Positions 53,901 through 63,214 of a stretch of 64,000 nt of DNA are shown piece after piece (the first letter of the stretch is position 1; the number at the start of each line of letters is the position of its first letter). The position numbers were made by a program, and so were the translations under genes. Where the stretch lies: assembly GCF_900116295.1 (NCBI RefSeq), contig NZ_FPAF01000002.1:162472-226471 (forward strand), read 5' to 3'. Source of the DNA: Bacillus sp. 103mf (lineage in GTDB: Bacteria > Bacillota > Bacilli > Bacillales > Bacillaceae_G). Below the pieces are notes generated by a model. It was given only the letters and a program-made list of their open reading frames with translations. It had not been told where the DNA came from and searched no databases.

Positions 53901-54770
53901 TCAACCTTCAACGCCTTCACCTGCAACATAAATCCAGTCCGCATATCGATAACGTACTTCACAAGCAGAACGTTTTGTAATTTTTTTATAACAGTATCAC
54001 CAGTACTTACACCTTTTCTAAGGTTGATATCAATACCATTTATCCAAACAACGCCTTTATTTTTTCCGCCTTTATTGATTTTACAAAATCAGCACATAAC
54101 CAGTTATTCTCCGCGATTTTGTACCAAAAATAAGGGCCATCGTAATGCCAATCAAGGTAAACATGACTGCTTCCCTTTTGTATTTAACGTATAATTTTTG
54201 CGTTAATAGATGGATTGTCTCATACATTCACAACATCTGCTGTTACAGTAATGTATCCAAAAAATTTTTTTGCCACTCTGGAGGTAAAACAACATTTTCA
54301 TTCTCTTCCGGAAGCTTGTTTTTCTTACCAATAAATCAAGAGAAAAACTCGTCTCCAATAAGTTTGTTTAAATCACATTTGCCAATGTCTTTTACATATC
54401 CCGTTTCAGTGTATTACCAAATATCACATGGGTAAGCTAGCTTATTTTCTCCATAACTTGCATCCAAATGAAATCGGCATTAATGTTTGCTGCACCAAAG
54501 GCTTCGCATGTGTGATGATCAAAATACAGTCCAACCTTCTTTGCATCTAAACGACGTAATTCATCAATAAAGGGAAACTTCCATCAGCGGGGTTTTTTTA
54601 TCTCCCACTGATGGTTAGTTGAACCAATCGGGCTTTTACGGGCAGTTATCCCCCATCTATCTTCTTCGCTTCTTTCTAAATCTTGAGGTGAGGGTCTTAC
54701 TGCCCGTTAATGCGGGATAAAAGCTTGTGTACCGGCTTGCATGTTATCCACTGTTTTAACTTCAACATTC
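53901..54770 (-). pseudogene. Decayed GH25-type phage endolysin
   Basis: Read on the minus strand in shifting frames: [114 protein letters not shown]. This is a GH25 lysozyme-type endolysin with C-terminal SH3-like repeats. It carries several stops and frameshifts, plus a 145-bp bcr1-like insertion. It marks an old prophage remnant in the island. Confidence 0.7.
54567..54721 (+). repeat. bcr1-like element (145 bp) inside endolysin remnant
   Basis: The element runs 54572-54716 (GGGAAACTTCC to AATGCGGG) between ATAAA repeats at 54567-54571 and 54717-54721. Removing it with one duplication restores GTQAFIDEL in frame. Confidence 0.88.
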
Positions 54771-55024
54771 TATATTTACCCGTTAATCATCTAAAATATC
54801 GGTACCTATAACTTTATAAAAAACAACTTAAGAACATCAATTTATAATTATGACTGTTTTTTACCTTGTTAAAGAAGATGAATTAAAACATTTAGTTTCG
54901 ACAAGTCTCAAATAGCAGAATGCAATTTGATAAAAATCGAATTACAAAGGTTTTTCCTTTATTTTGTAGAATTTTGTATAAATTGGTTTTTAAATAATTA
55001 TTTAATATAGAAAGGAAATATTAT
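54722..55024. other. Intergenic region before ABC transporter
   Basis: After the endolysin end the sequence is AT-rich with no ORF or strong hairpin. It must carry the transporter promoter; I see no clear -35/-10 pair. Confidence 0.4.
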
Positions 55025-55726
55025 ATGAACCAATCTATTCAACTCAAAAATGTTCAAAAACAATTTACAGGCGACGGCGTTATAACACCTGTGTTACATA
55101 ATTTAAATTTAACCATTGAAAGAAAGAAGTTTACTTCCATCGTTGGACCGTCAGGATCCGGGAAATCTACTTTATTAAGTTTAATTGGCACATTAGATCA
55201 ACCAACAGCGGGAGAGATTTTGTATGGAGACCAAGACATTACAAAAATGAATGCGAAGCAACTTGCTAATTTTCGTTTTGAGGAGATCGGTTTTATTTTC
55301 CAACAATTTTATTTGCTACCGACGTTAACTGCGCTTGAAAATGTAATGGCTCCTTTGTTTTCACGAAATGTTTCGTTTGCTAAGAAGGAGCGTGCTATTC
55401 AGTTGTTAGAACAAGTGGGCTTAGCTGATAAATTACATGCCTTGCCGTCCCAATTATCTGGAGGACAACAACAGCGCGTTGCGATTGCTCGGGCATTAGT
55501 GAACGAACCAAATTGGATTATCGCTGATGAACCGACAGGAAATTTGGATACAGAGAACGGTAAAATTGTTTTCGAATTAATTCAGCAACTAAACAAAGAA
55601 AAAGGCTGTAGTGTATTATTTGTTACGCATGACTTAAGTTTAGCTGCTGAGGCTGATCGGGTGATTGAAATGAAAGATGGTTATATCATCCGTGACAGTC
55701 AGGGGGAAGTGCCGTGCTTCGCTTAA
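55025..55726 (+). CDS. ABC transporter ATPase (MacB/LolD type)
   Basis: The 233-residue ATPase has Walker [10 protein letters not shown] (residues 41-49), Q-loop QQFYLLPTL, signature [14 protein letters not shown] and Walker [13 protein letters not shown], typical of MacB/LolD-like peptide or lipoprotein transporters. GAAAGGAAA precedes the ATG. It overlaps the permease gene by 13 bp, so the two form one transporter. It likely serves the small secreted peptide encoded after the permease. Confidence 0.92.
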   Translation: MNQSIQLKNVQKQFTGDGVITPVLHNLNLTIERKKFTSIVGPSGSGKSTLLSLIGTLDQPTAGEILYGDQDITKMNAKQLANFRFEEIGFIFQQFYLLPTLTALENVMAPLFSRNVSFAKKERAIQLLEQVGLADKLHALPSQLSGGQQQRVAIARALVNEPNWIIADEPTGNLDTENGKIVFELIQQLNKEKGCSVLFVTHDLSLAAEADRVIEMKDGYIIRDSQGEVPCFA

Positions 55727-58356
55727 TATGGAATAACTGGAAACGACAAAAAGAGCGCTTTATGCTCCTATTAATTGGTGTTCTTTTAATGAGTTCTGGT
55801 CTGAATTATTTATTAGGGTTGACAGAGACGAATCAAGGAACAGTCGTAGAAACATTAGGAAAAAAATGGTCGAGTGCGTATGATATTGTAGTGCGCCCAG
55901 CCGGAACAAAGAAAGACGTTCAAAATTTATTAGAACCCAACTATTTAAACGGAATTGCGGGCGGGATTACACAGGCACAATATGAAACGATTCAAAGGAT
56001 GAAAGAAATTGATGTGGCAGCTCCTATCGCGGTAATGGGTTATGGGGATATCGGAGCGGTGTGGAAAAATGAAAGTAATGAACCTAAGTTAGAACCGGGA
56101 ATATATCGTGTCCATACGAAGACGGCTCAAAATAATGGTTTACAACAAACCGTTATGAATGAATCGACGGACTATTGTATTCAAGGAAAAGAAACAACAG
56201 ATGCACAATTTACATGTGATAATGTATATGATCGTGGAAAAGGATTCTCTAATCCGATGTTAATTGTCGGAATAGACCCTGAACAAGAAGCAAAACTCGT
56301 TGGTTTAGATAAAGTAACAGCTTCTCTACCTCAAAGTCGCTATTTTGATAAAGAAGATGCACCAAAGTTGTTAGAACGAACTGACTCGCAAGATCATATT
56401 GAGATTCCTATCATTATAAACGCAGCTAGCTTTAGCGATAGTAAAAAAACAACAACATTGGAAAAATTGTCTCTTCCGTTTGAAACGAAAGAGCAGCAAC
56501 AAAAAACAATCGAACAAATAAAATCTGCCAAAGACAGAAAGGAAGATGATTCCTCTTTAGCACAAGCCAAAGGGAAACAAATTGAAGAAACCTCAACAAC
56601 AAGTAAAGAAGTAGAAGAAGTATATTACAGTTCTATATTTGGAATAAATCCAGAGACAGGATCAACGAGTCAAGTGGATTCAAAAAAGAATGCTAAGGTG
56701 TTCGATGGATCTCACATCGTGTTTAAGCCAACACCGCTGTCTTACAAAGAAACGAAAAGTCCTTACCAAGAACGGTGGGAAAAGGCGTTTCAAATTGAAG
56801 AACACCCACTTAGTAAAATGCAAGACCATATGATAGATGGTTACATACCAAAGAGTGGATTTCGGGCAATAGAACTTGCTAAACATACTGTCAATACGAT
56901 CAATACGATTAAAGAGCGTGTGTTTCCTTTACTTACGTACCGAGTTGTTGGCTTTTATAATCCTAGTAAACTATCCGTTTCGAAAGATCCATTAAATGAG
57001 CTCCCGCTTGAAACATATCGACCAGCCAAAGCGAGTTTAGTATTAGATGAAAATAATCTTCCAATCAATCCTTCACGTGATATTACAGGAATTGGTCATC
57101 CTGCTGGACTGCTCACGAATCCACCGAATATGCTGACGACGATTCAAGCCTCCCAAGCAGTGATGGGTAATAATGCCATTTCTGCGATTCGCTTGAAAGT
57201 GAAAGGTGTTGAAAGTTTCAACGAAAGTTCGCAAAAAAAATTAGAATCAATAGCAAAACAGATTGAAGAAGAAACAGGACTTGTAACAGATATCACGCGC
57301 GGATCTTCACCGCAGCCTGTTCTAATAGAAGTAAAAAAAGAAGGAAAAACACTTGGATGGATGGAACAGCCTTGGATTAACTTAGGAGCTGCTATTACGA
57401 TTTTACAAGAAACAACCCTTGGGTATTCTGGTGTATTGATTGTCTTAATTGGAGTTGCGATTTTGTATGTTCTAGCGACAAATATAGTTTCTTTGCTCGC
57501 AAGGCGCAAAGAAATGGCAGTATTGTTAGCCCTTGGCTGGCAAGCAAAACATTTGATAAAGATGCTGTTTTTTGAATCTGCAATTTTATGTAGTATTGTC
57601 ATCCTTGTTTCTTGTGTTGTAGAAGGCATCATGTATGTGCAAACGGGAACATTTCTGATTGGGAAGTTATTACTAATTGCAGTTTGTAGTATATTGATTT
57701 ACTTACTTGGCACCTTAATTCCAGCCTTTTTGTTAACAAAAATCACCCCCTACGATACAATGCGCCAAGGGGAAATTTCCATAAAGACAAAACGATGGAT
57801 GCGTACAACGAATATACTCATGATGATTGGAAATCAAGTATTGGCTAAATGGCAGCGAAATATATTATCTATTCTATCTATTGCATTACCGACGACACTA
57901 CTCTCCTTTTACTTATTTGTAACCTTTCGTCTAAAAGGGATTCTATATACTTCTTGGCTCGGTCAGTATGTAGCCATGAAGGTAGATAGCACGCATTATA
58001 TTACGATGGGTATTGCAATTTGTGTAGCGGTTGTAACAACTGCAGAAATGCTGTGGCAAAATATTTCAGAGCGCAAACCAGAAATTTCAGTGTTAAAGTC
58101 AATTGGTTGGACGAACAGTTCAGTCCGACTTCTTGTCGTATTGGAAGGAGCCTTTCTTGGCTTTTTGGCAGGCTTGCTTGGTTTAATATTCTCTATTATC
58201 GGAGTTTATGCAATGTATAGTATTTTTCCACTAGAATCATTGCCAATGATGTCTATTACCATTATTATCCCAATTACGGTAGGAATACTCGGCGCTCTTA
58301 TTCCTGGAGAAGTAGCTGTGCGTGTGAAACCTTTTCTAGCAATGAAAAAAATATAA
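55714..58356 (+). CDS. FtsX-type ABC permease with large extracellular domain
   Basis: The 880-residue protein has an N-terminal helix (RFMLLLIGVLLMSSGLNYLL), a long extracytoplasmic region (residues about 55-560), and two FtsX-like membrane sets (LARRKEMAVLLALGWQAKHL; ISERKPEISVLKSIGWTNSS). It is the mechanotransmission-type partner of the ATPase before it. Such transporters often export or remove peptides such as bacteriocins. It starts at GTG 55714. Confidence 0.88.
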   Translation: MLRLIWNNWKRQKERFMLLLIGVLLMSSGLNYLLGLTETNQGTVVETLGKKWSSAYDIVVRPAGTKKDVQNLLEPNYLNGIAGGITQAQYETIQRMKEIDVAAPIAVMGYGDIGAVWKNESNEPKLEPGIYRVHTKTAQNNGLQQTVMNESTDYCIQGKETTDAQFTCDNVYDRGKGFSNPMLIVGIDPEQEAKLVGLDKVTASLPQSRYFDKEDAPKLLERTDSQDHIEIPIIINAASFSDSKKTTTLEKLSLPFETKEQQQKTIEQIKSAKDRKEDDSSLAQAKGKQIEETSTTSKEVEEVYYSSIFGINPETGSTSQVDSKKNAKVFDGSHIVFKPTPLSYKETKSPYQERWEKAFQIEEHPLSKMQDHMIDGYIPKSGFRAIELAKHTVNTINTIKERVFPLLTYRVVGFYNPSKLSVSKDPLNELPLETYRPAKASLVLDENNLPINPSRDITGIGHPAGLLTNPPNMLTTIQASQAVMGNNAISAIRLKVKGVESFNESSQKKLESIAKQIEEETGLVTDITRGSSPQPVLIEVKKEGKTLGWMEQPWINLGAAITILQETTLGYSGVLIVLIGVAILYVLATNIVSLLARRKEMAVLLALGWQAKHLIKMLFFESAILCSIVILVSCVVEGIMYVQTGTFLIGKLLLIAVCSILIYLLGTLIPAFLLTKITPYDTMRQGEISIKTKRWMRTTNILMMIGNQVLAKWQRNILSILSIALPTTLLSFYLFVTFRLKGILYTSWLGQYVAMKVDSTHYITMGIAICVAVVTTAEMLWQNISERKPEISVLKSIGWTNSSVRLLVVLEGAFLGFLAGLLGLIFSIIGVYAMYSIFPLESLPMMSITIIIPITVGILGALIPGEVAVRVKPFLAMKKI

Positions 58357-58579
58357 GTATTAATTTAACGATAATATCCTCTCTTTAGGATAACTATTTC
58401 AGAAAGATTGTGCACCTGCCATTACAGAAGCAAACTGACAAATTTTTATACATTAAAGAATCTATGTCTCACCGCCTTCAATGGACTGAAAATTTAAAAT
58501 ATAAGAAAAAATAAATTGTATTTTTTTGTCATAAATGGTATTATTCAGTAGTAATAAATATAATATTAGGAGGTATTAT

Positions 58580-58888
58580 ATGAAACTGTCAAAAAAACTC
58601 GTTTCATCGCTAGTTCTATCAGCTTCTCTAATCACTATGGTAGGGGTAGGATCTGCCTCTGCGGCGCCAACTGGAGCAACTCTATCAGTTCAGGATTCAG
58701 TAAATCCAACACATCCGGATCCAGGGGGTGGTAGCTCTTGGTACTATAAGAGTACTTACACATACTCTGATGGTAGTTATGTAAAGAATTACTACCATTA
58801 TGACAATAACGGTGACCTAAATGGCGTTAAACAAATGTTCTTTTCTAAGAGCGGTGTATTCCTCCGTGAAAACATTGTATGGTCTTGA
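58580..58888 (+). CDS. Small secreted peptide, lactococcin-972-like bacteriocin candidate
   Basis: The 102-residue precursor has a Sec signal peptide (LSKKLVSSLVLSASLITMVG, cleavage near ASA-AP) and a mature part rich in Gly, Ser, Tyr and Asn (GGGSSWYYKSTYTYSDGSYV, KNYYHYDNNGDLNG). The Gly-Gly-x-W start and NYYH pattern recall lactococcin 972, whose genes lie next to an ABC/FtsX-type transporter as here. AGGAGG lies six bases before ATG 58580. The stop codon lies in an IS end, so the C-terminus may be altered. Toxin activity is inferred only. Confidence 0.55.
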   Translation: MKLSKKLVSSLVLSASLITMVGVGSASAAPTGATLSVQDSVNPTHPDPGGGSSWYYKSTYTYSDGSYVKNYYHYDNNGDLNGVKQMFFSKSGVFLRENIVWS

Positions 58889-58908
58889 GTCAATATTTTG
58901 GACACAAA
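58886..58908 (+). mobile_element. Solo IS end (TTGAGTCAATATTTTG)
   Basis: TTGAGTCAATATTTTGGACAC repeats the terminus next to the IS3 remnant at 48,476 with one mismatch. No transposase follows here. It supplies the TGA stop of the bacteriocin-like gene. The remaining 58,910-59,440 stretch is AT-rich with only a hairpin AAGCGTTA / TAACGCTT near 59,058. Confidence 0.6.
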
Positions 58909-59447
58909 TCCACCATATGACTATACTAACTCTAAAAACTTGGTAAAAACCTATAATCAATTTTTTGATTAATTTATAGAGAATAGAAAGGTTTCTTAAG
59001 AAAAATAAAGTTCTATTTTTCTTATACTAATTAGAATTTACATATGGTAAATAGACAAGCGTTATCTCTTTTAACAGAGAGTAACGCTTGTTATTATTTT
59101 CTTTTCTAACTTGATAAGGATATCTATACTAATTCTTATCCACATTAATATAGTAGGGAAGTCAATGTATAAAATTAGTTTAATTAATGTCCATGTTTTT
59201 TTAATAACTTGATTCCTTAATTAAAAGGCTTATTCGATAAACGATAAAAATAACTATATTTTGTAAAAATGAATAAAATTGATTAATAATAGTTGTTAAT
59301 TTACCATAAAGCATAGTTGTAGTTGTATTAAAGCGGATTCCCCCCTAATTTTGGCCACATACTCTCCTTAACTCATTGTTTCATAGAATTACTCTGTCTT
59401 TCGGCAAGTTGCTTCTTTTTTCAGATGAGAAAAGAAAAAATCTCGCC

Positions 59448-59885
59448 TCATACTCGAACTTCTTTGATTTTTAACACTTCTATTTTCGTTCGTCGATAAA
59501 ATTCATTTGGTGATAAATCTAAAATACTAGAATGGATCCTTCGGTTGTTGTAAAACTCAATATATGTAGCTATTTCTTGATAAGCTTCGGCATATGTTTG
59601 AAACATGCAGCGTTTCAGATATTCGTATTCCAGTAAACGATGAAACGACTAAATATGGGCGTTCATATTTGGTGTCTTCGGTGGAATTTGCTCATGCTCG
59701 ACCTCACAAGTATGGCTCACTTTTTCAAATGCATCCGAAATAAATTGTGGACCATTGTCAGTGCGAATCACAGATTTGTGTTTCGTCTCAATTTGTTTCC
59801 GCTTGAATAAAGCTCTTTGTATAAGATGAACAGCATCTTGACCTGTACATAATCAATGATAGAACGATTGTACACATCCAAAATA
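59448..59885 (-). pseudogene. IS3-family transposase remnant (second type)
   Basis: The minus strand reads HKSVIRTDNGPQFISDAFEK, VEHEQIPPKTPNMNAHI, a TAG, then SFHRLLEYEYLKRCMFQTYA, and ends IHSSILDLSPNEFYRRTKIE. It is an rve-type transposase with the DDE Asp/Glu region, one stop and a frameshift. The N-terminal part is missing. Confidence 0.8.
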
Positions 59886-59947
59886 GAGGGGCACATTTCA
59901 ATGATATACTTGGGAATCATTATGACTATTAAAATTGAGGTGATAAA

Positions 59948-60625
59948 ATGAAGTGTTGGAATGAAGTAGAAGATGCATTCTCATACTACAAATGGTTTAG
60001 TAAAGATGAAGCAATCAAAAGAGTCGGTAATTTACCAAATTTAAATTTATTCAGTGTTAATGGCTCCATGCTATTTAGTCCAGATGAAAAAAATCAATTC
60101 AAAGAAGTATGTAGCACTGAAATCAAGCAAGTATTTATGAAACATGATTTAACTAATGTCTACAAATTCTACTTGCTTGCAGCTATTGAACTCAAAGACA
60201 AAAGCTCTAAAATTGAAAAATATCGAAAGGTATGGAAGACTCTTCAAACCAAATGGCAACTTGAGGCATTTAATAAAGGCTCAGAAGTTGAAATGGAAGT
60301 TGAAGGAACAACTTTCTACTCAAGCATTGCAGAGTTTTGTCTCGAAAAACTTCCAGCTGCCATTGAAATAGTTTCTAGTAATCCTAAAAGGTTTACAATC
60401 ATTGCAAGTAAAAGTAGCAATATGCTTACAGAAGAAAACATTAGCAGAATCTTCGGGAAAGCATTTAATGAATATAACCAACGGAAAGATGAAATAGATT
60501 ATTTTAATCTTTCCATTCATCTCTGTCCAAAAGGTGATATAGTTTTTAGATGGGGAGATTCATTAGAGGAAGCAGAAATAGCTGCTATATTTAAAGGAGA
60601 TATGCTTACGCTTTTAAATAACTAA
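59948..60625 (+). CDS. Hypothetical protein (225 aa)
   Basis: A soluble protein with no signal peptide or membrane helix; segments WNEVEDAFSYYKWFSKDEAI, KYRKVWKTLQTKWQLEAFNK and IVFRWGDSLEEAEIAAIFKG. I do not recognise the family. GAGGTGATAAA precedes the ATG, which supports translation. It sits alone in the island among IS remnants; a cargo or defence role is possible but not shown. Confidence 0.6.
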   Translation: MKCWNEVEDAFSYYKWFSKDEAIKRVGNLPNLNLFSVNGSMLFSPDEKNQFKEVCSTEIKQVFMKHDLTNVYKFYLLAAIELKDKSSKIEKYRKVWKTLQTKWQLEAFNKGSEVEMEVEGTTFYSSIAEFCLEKLPAAIEIVSSNPKRFTIIASKSSNMLTEENISRIFGKAFNEYNQRKDEIDYFNLSIHLCPKGDIVFRWGDSLEEAEIAAIFKGDMLTLLNN

Positions 60626-61094
60626 CTGCAAAACGTTGCTAAAAGTAACTGCATGTCAATTAACAATTATAACATTTTAATAGAATTAAAGAAAATCCGA
60701 CTTGCAAGAGCAGGGTTTCTTCATTACTATATAAAACATTTTATGCTGTTTTATTTGCTCTAATGTTGGTATTTCTCTCCAAGTCTAATACAACATTAGA
60801 ACTATCGTTTCTAAATTTAGCAAGTATACCTTCTTCTAAGCCTGCCAATGCCTCAAAATTGTTTTGAGACAGCAGGAAAAACAAAGCCTTACTTAGTAAT
60901 TTTCACACAACAAAAAACACTCAAATAATCGAGTGCTTAACTTTAAATATATAAGCTATTAATCCAACATTAGAGTTGCGAATCTCATGCTTGTATTTAC
61001 GGAGAGTATTTACCGCTTACAAATCCCCTATTTTTGTATACTATTATTTCTCGTACATCCAGTGAATACTTCCCCATGTTTTCTTCAATTATAC
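60626..61094. other. Gap with one hairpin
   Basis: No credible gene. Apart from the hairpin at 60,916-60,938 I see nothing in it. Confidence 0.4.
60916..60938 (-). terminator. Terminator of the 166-residue gene
   Basis: On the minus strand AAGCACTC-gattattt-GAGTGTT is followed by TTTTTG. It is about 160 bp past the stop. Confidence 0.6.
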
Positions 61095-61595
61095 TCAAAA
61101 CATTCTCTCGTGAGCATGTCTACAGGAATACTCACTATTAGCCTCTGCTTTTATAGCATTCTCATTTAAAATTCCGTTAATATTTACTGTTATATCTTTA
61201 CTAAATTTATTAAGAATTTCATCAACTTCTTCTTTTGTATATGAATCTTTTTTTCCAATTTCTTGACTATATTCATCTACTGTTTCTTCACTAATTTTAC
61301 TAACGCTTTTTAGTACATTAGGGTCTAATTTAGCATCCACTTTTTTTACATTGGCTGATATTTCGTGTAACACATAAGAAACTTGATTGTTGACTCGTTG
61401 ATTATCGCTATCTTGTTTAAGTGCAATGAAAATAGCTACAAGAGCTAAAGCTATTGATACTGCACTAGATATTATAGAAAAATTGGCTTCAATGTGTACA
61501 TAATCAAAAACATTAGCTATTAGAAAAATAATTATCACAATTAAAATCCCTGCTAACCAGGTCCAATCCCTATCTCCCCATTTTTTATTGCCCAT
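61095..61595 (-). CDS. Two-helix membrane protein with coiled coil (166 aa)
   Basis: The protein has two membrane segments (LAGILIVIIIFLIANVFDYV and IISSAVSIALALVAIFIALK), then a cytoplasmic helical/coiled-coil part (VLHEISANVKKVDAKLDPNV, EETVDEYSQEIGKKDSYTKE). This layout is common among membrane effectors and sensors of small defence or toxin modules, but no family is recognised. AGGTGATAATTT precedes the ATG. It is convergent with the 225-residue gene. Confidence 0.55.
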   Translation of the reverse strand: MGNKKWGDRDWTWLAGILIVIIIFLIANVFDYVHIEANFSIISSAVSIALALVAIFIALKQDSDNQRVNNQVSYVLHEISANVKKVDAKLDPNVLKSVSKISEETVDEYSQEIGKKDSYTKEEVDEILNKFSKDITVNINGILNENAIKAEANSEYSCRHAHERMF

Positions 61596-61686
61596 AAATT
61601 ATCACCTCTCCAAAATACTATGCAACAATCCAGAATATTTACCTATGTTTTTTCATTTACCTATCAAAGAAAATAAAATACGCTAT

Positions 61687-61965
61687 CTAATCAGATAACG
61701 TTTTTAACCTGTCCTCTATTTGTTCTTTTATTATTTCGATGTATCGTAACGTAATCGAAGGATGACTGTGATTTAATATCTTTTGCAACTCGGTTACATC
61801 TTTATGTTGTTTATAGTACCAATATCCAAACAATTTCCTTAAACTATGATTACAGACCCGCAAAGTCTGCTGCTTTATTTAACTGGCAATACGCTTGCAT
61901 TAGTGAGATCGCTTTGTCTCCCTTGCATGATGAAAACAGCCACTCACCATCAATGATACAACCAT
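61687..61965 (-). pseudogene. Tyrosine recombinase (integrase) catalytic fragment
   Basis: Two frames join into an integrase C-terminus: DGEWLFSSCKGDKAISLMQA, then NHSLRKLFGYWYYKQHKDVT and LNHSHPSITLRYIEI with the conserved His, Arg and Tyr. A one- or two-base shift near 61,855 breaks it and the N-terminal half is absent. It is probably what remains of the island integrase. Confidence 0.75.
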
Positions 61966-62007
61966 AATCGCTTATCCAATATATTGAAGAATGCGAGGTA
62001 CCAAAAT

Positions 62008-62349
62008 ATGAAATATAAATATAATATAATAAAAAATGAAGGCCTAAATTCTTTGAAAATAGAATTACCAAAAGAGCTAGAAATTGTGGCAACATTTTTA
62101 GAAAATGATATACAAGGCATTCCAATTAATTGGTGGTTACAACAAATTGATGAAGTATTAAACAACTTAAAAGAATATAATGAATTTAAAGGTATATTAT
62201 GCGCAGTTCAAGTAAAAAAGGCTGAGACTATAATTGCCGATTTATATTCTATCCACGATCCTAATATATGTAAAATTGAAACAATCCAATTAAGGAAGTT
62301 AATTGAAGCTTGGGGAAAAGCGCAAAAATTTTATAAAGATAATAACTAA
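62008..62349 (+). CDS. Small protein, first of a paralogous pair (113 aa)
   Basis: It begins MKYKYNIIKNEGLNSLKIEL and contains CKIETIQLRKLIEAW. It aligns along its length with the protein encoded at 62,627 (same start, LP-E pattern, IETIxLxxLxxxW). The acidic compact single-domain form recalls immunity proteins of polymorphic toxins, but the family is not confirmed. GAGGT precedes the ATG. No toxin gene is visible. Confidence 0.55.
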   Translation: MKYKYNIIKNEGLNSLKIELPKELEIVATFLENDIQGIPINWWLQQIDEVLNNLKEYNEFKGILCAVQVKKAETIIADLYSIHDPNICKIETIQLRKLIEAWGKAQKFYKDNN

Positions 62350-62626
62350 AAGAAAAGCAGTTTCTATGAAGTGATCTGCATAAAGTTAGACAAATTAATT
62401 AAGCTTCTTCTTGGGCATGGGCTCGGTATTTGTACGAGGCTCATGCCTCTTAATATCCTTTTCTTTTAATTCTGTTGTGACTATGGTCTCCAATTTTTAT
62501 TTTTGTAGGTGATACAATTTCTACAAGGGTAAACTTTTTCCTCATTCAAGGTTGAGATGATTATTGATAATGAAGAAAATGCCACTACTTATCCACAATA
62601 CACAAAAAGATAGTGAGGTTATATCA

Positions 62627-62965
62627 ATGAAATATTCATATGAATTTTGGCATCATCCATTTGGTGGGCTAAGAATTCGTTTACCAAATGAAATTTCTTT
62701 AGTCTCAGATTTGTTAGAAGACGATATCCATAGTGAGCATGGTCTGCAATATCTTAATAGAGTATTAAATGGCGAAGTTAGCCATCTTGAAATAGGTGGA
62801 AATAGCTGCGATTTGAAAATACAAGCAGATTATACTAAAATTGTTCATCGTTATTATGAAGAAAAAGAGAATACTTGCGAAATTGAAACGATTGAATTAA
62901 AAAACTTGATGTTAGTATGGTTAGCGGAGTATGAAAATTACTTACAAAACCGTGATTCCAACTAA
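62627..62965 (+). CDS. Small protein, second of a paralogous pair (112 aa)
   Basis: It begins MKYSYEFWHHPFGGLRIRLP and contains CEIETIELKNLMLVWLAEYE. It is a diverged copy of the 62,008 gene (similar length, same ends). GTGAGG lies eight bases before the ATG; the earlier frame from 62,564 lacks a ribosome site. Possible immunity or unknown cargo protein. Confidence 0.55.
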   Translation: MKYSYEFWHHPFGGLRIRLPNEISLVSDLLEDDIHSEHGLQYLNRVLNGEVSHLEIGGNSCDLKIQADYTKIVHRYYEEKENTCEIETIELKNLMLVWLAEYENYLQNRDSN

Positions 62966-63214
62966 TAACGGACGATAAGGTCGCAATTTTCGGAGAGCGT
63001 CTTTGTCAGAAAGATGTACCTGTTTCAAAATTATTAATCGAGTTTCCTCTATAGTATATAGATAGCAACCTCACTTGTCCCTAATAAAAAGAGCCAGTAT
63101 TATGTACTGACTATAGTTTAAGGGTATAAATTAATTTTTACTAGACAAGCATACACTCATTTTTAACTTGATTACATACAATGATAAAAAGAGTAAATGA
63201 GGAGATGCATAACA
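62966..63214. other. Intergenic stretch (249 bp)
   Basis: AT-rich. An imperfect hairpin near 63,090-63,120 (AGCCAGTAT / ATGTACTGACT) is the only structure I see. Confidence 0.3.

Noticed and set aside
54145-54435. 96-codon plus-strand frame
   Set aside because: Antisense to the endolysin relic, whose minus-strand pieces match a known family.
57144-57632. Minus-strand 162-codon frame
   Set aside because: Antisense to the FtsX permease with no start signal.
55025-58356. BceAB-type bacitracin resistance transporter
   Set aside because: The 880-residue permease with a long N-terminal extracellular region and two FtsX sets, and the absence of a BceRS two-component system, fit that type poorly.
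61850-62125. 91-codon minus-strand frame as an independent gene
   Set aside because: Only its last ~40 codons are meaningful and they belong to the broken integrase; the rest is antisense to the gene at 62,008.
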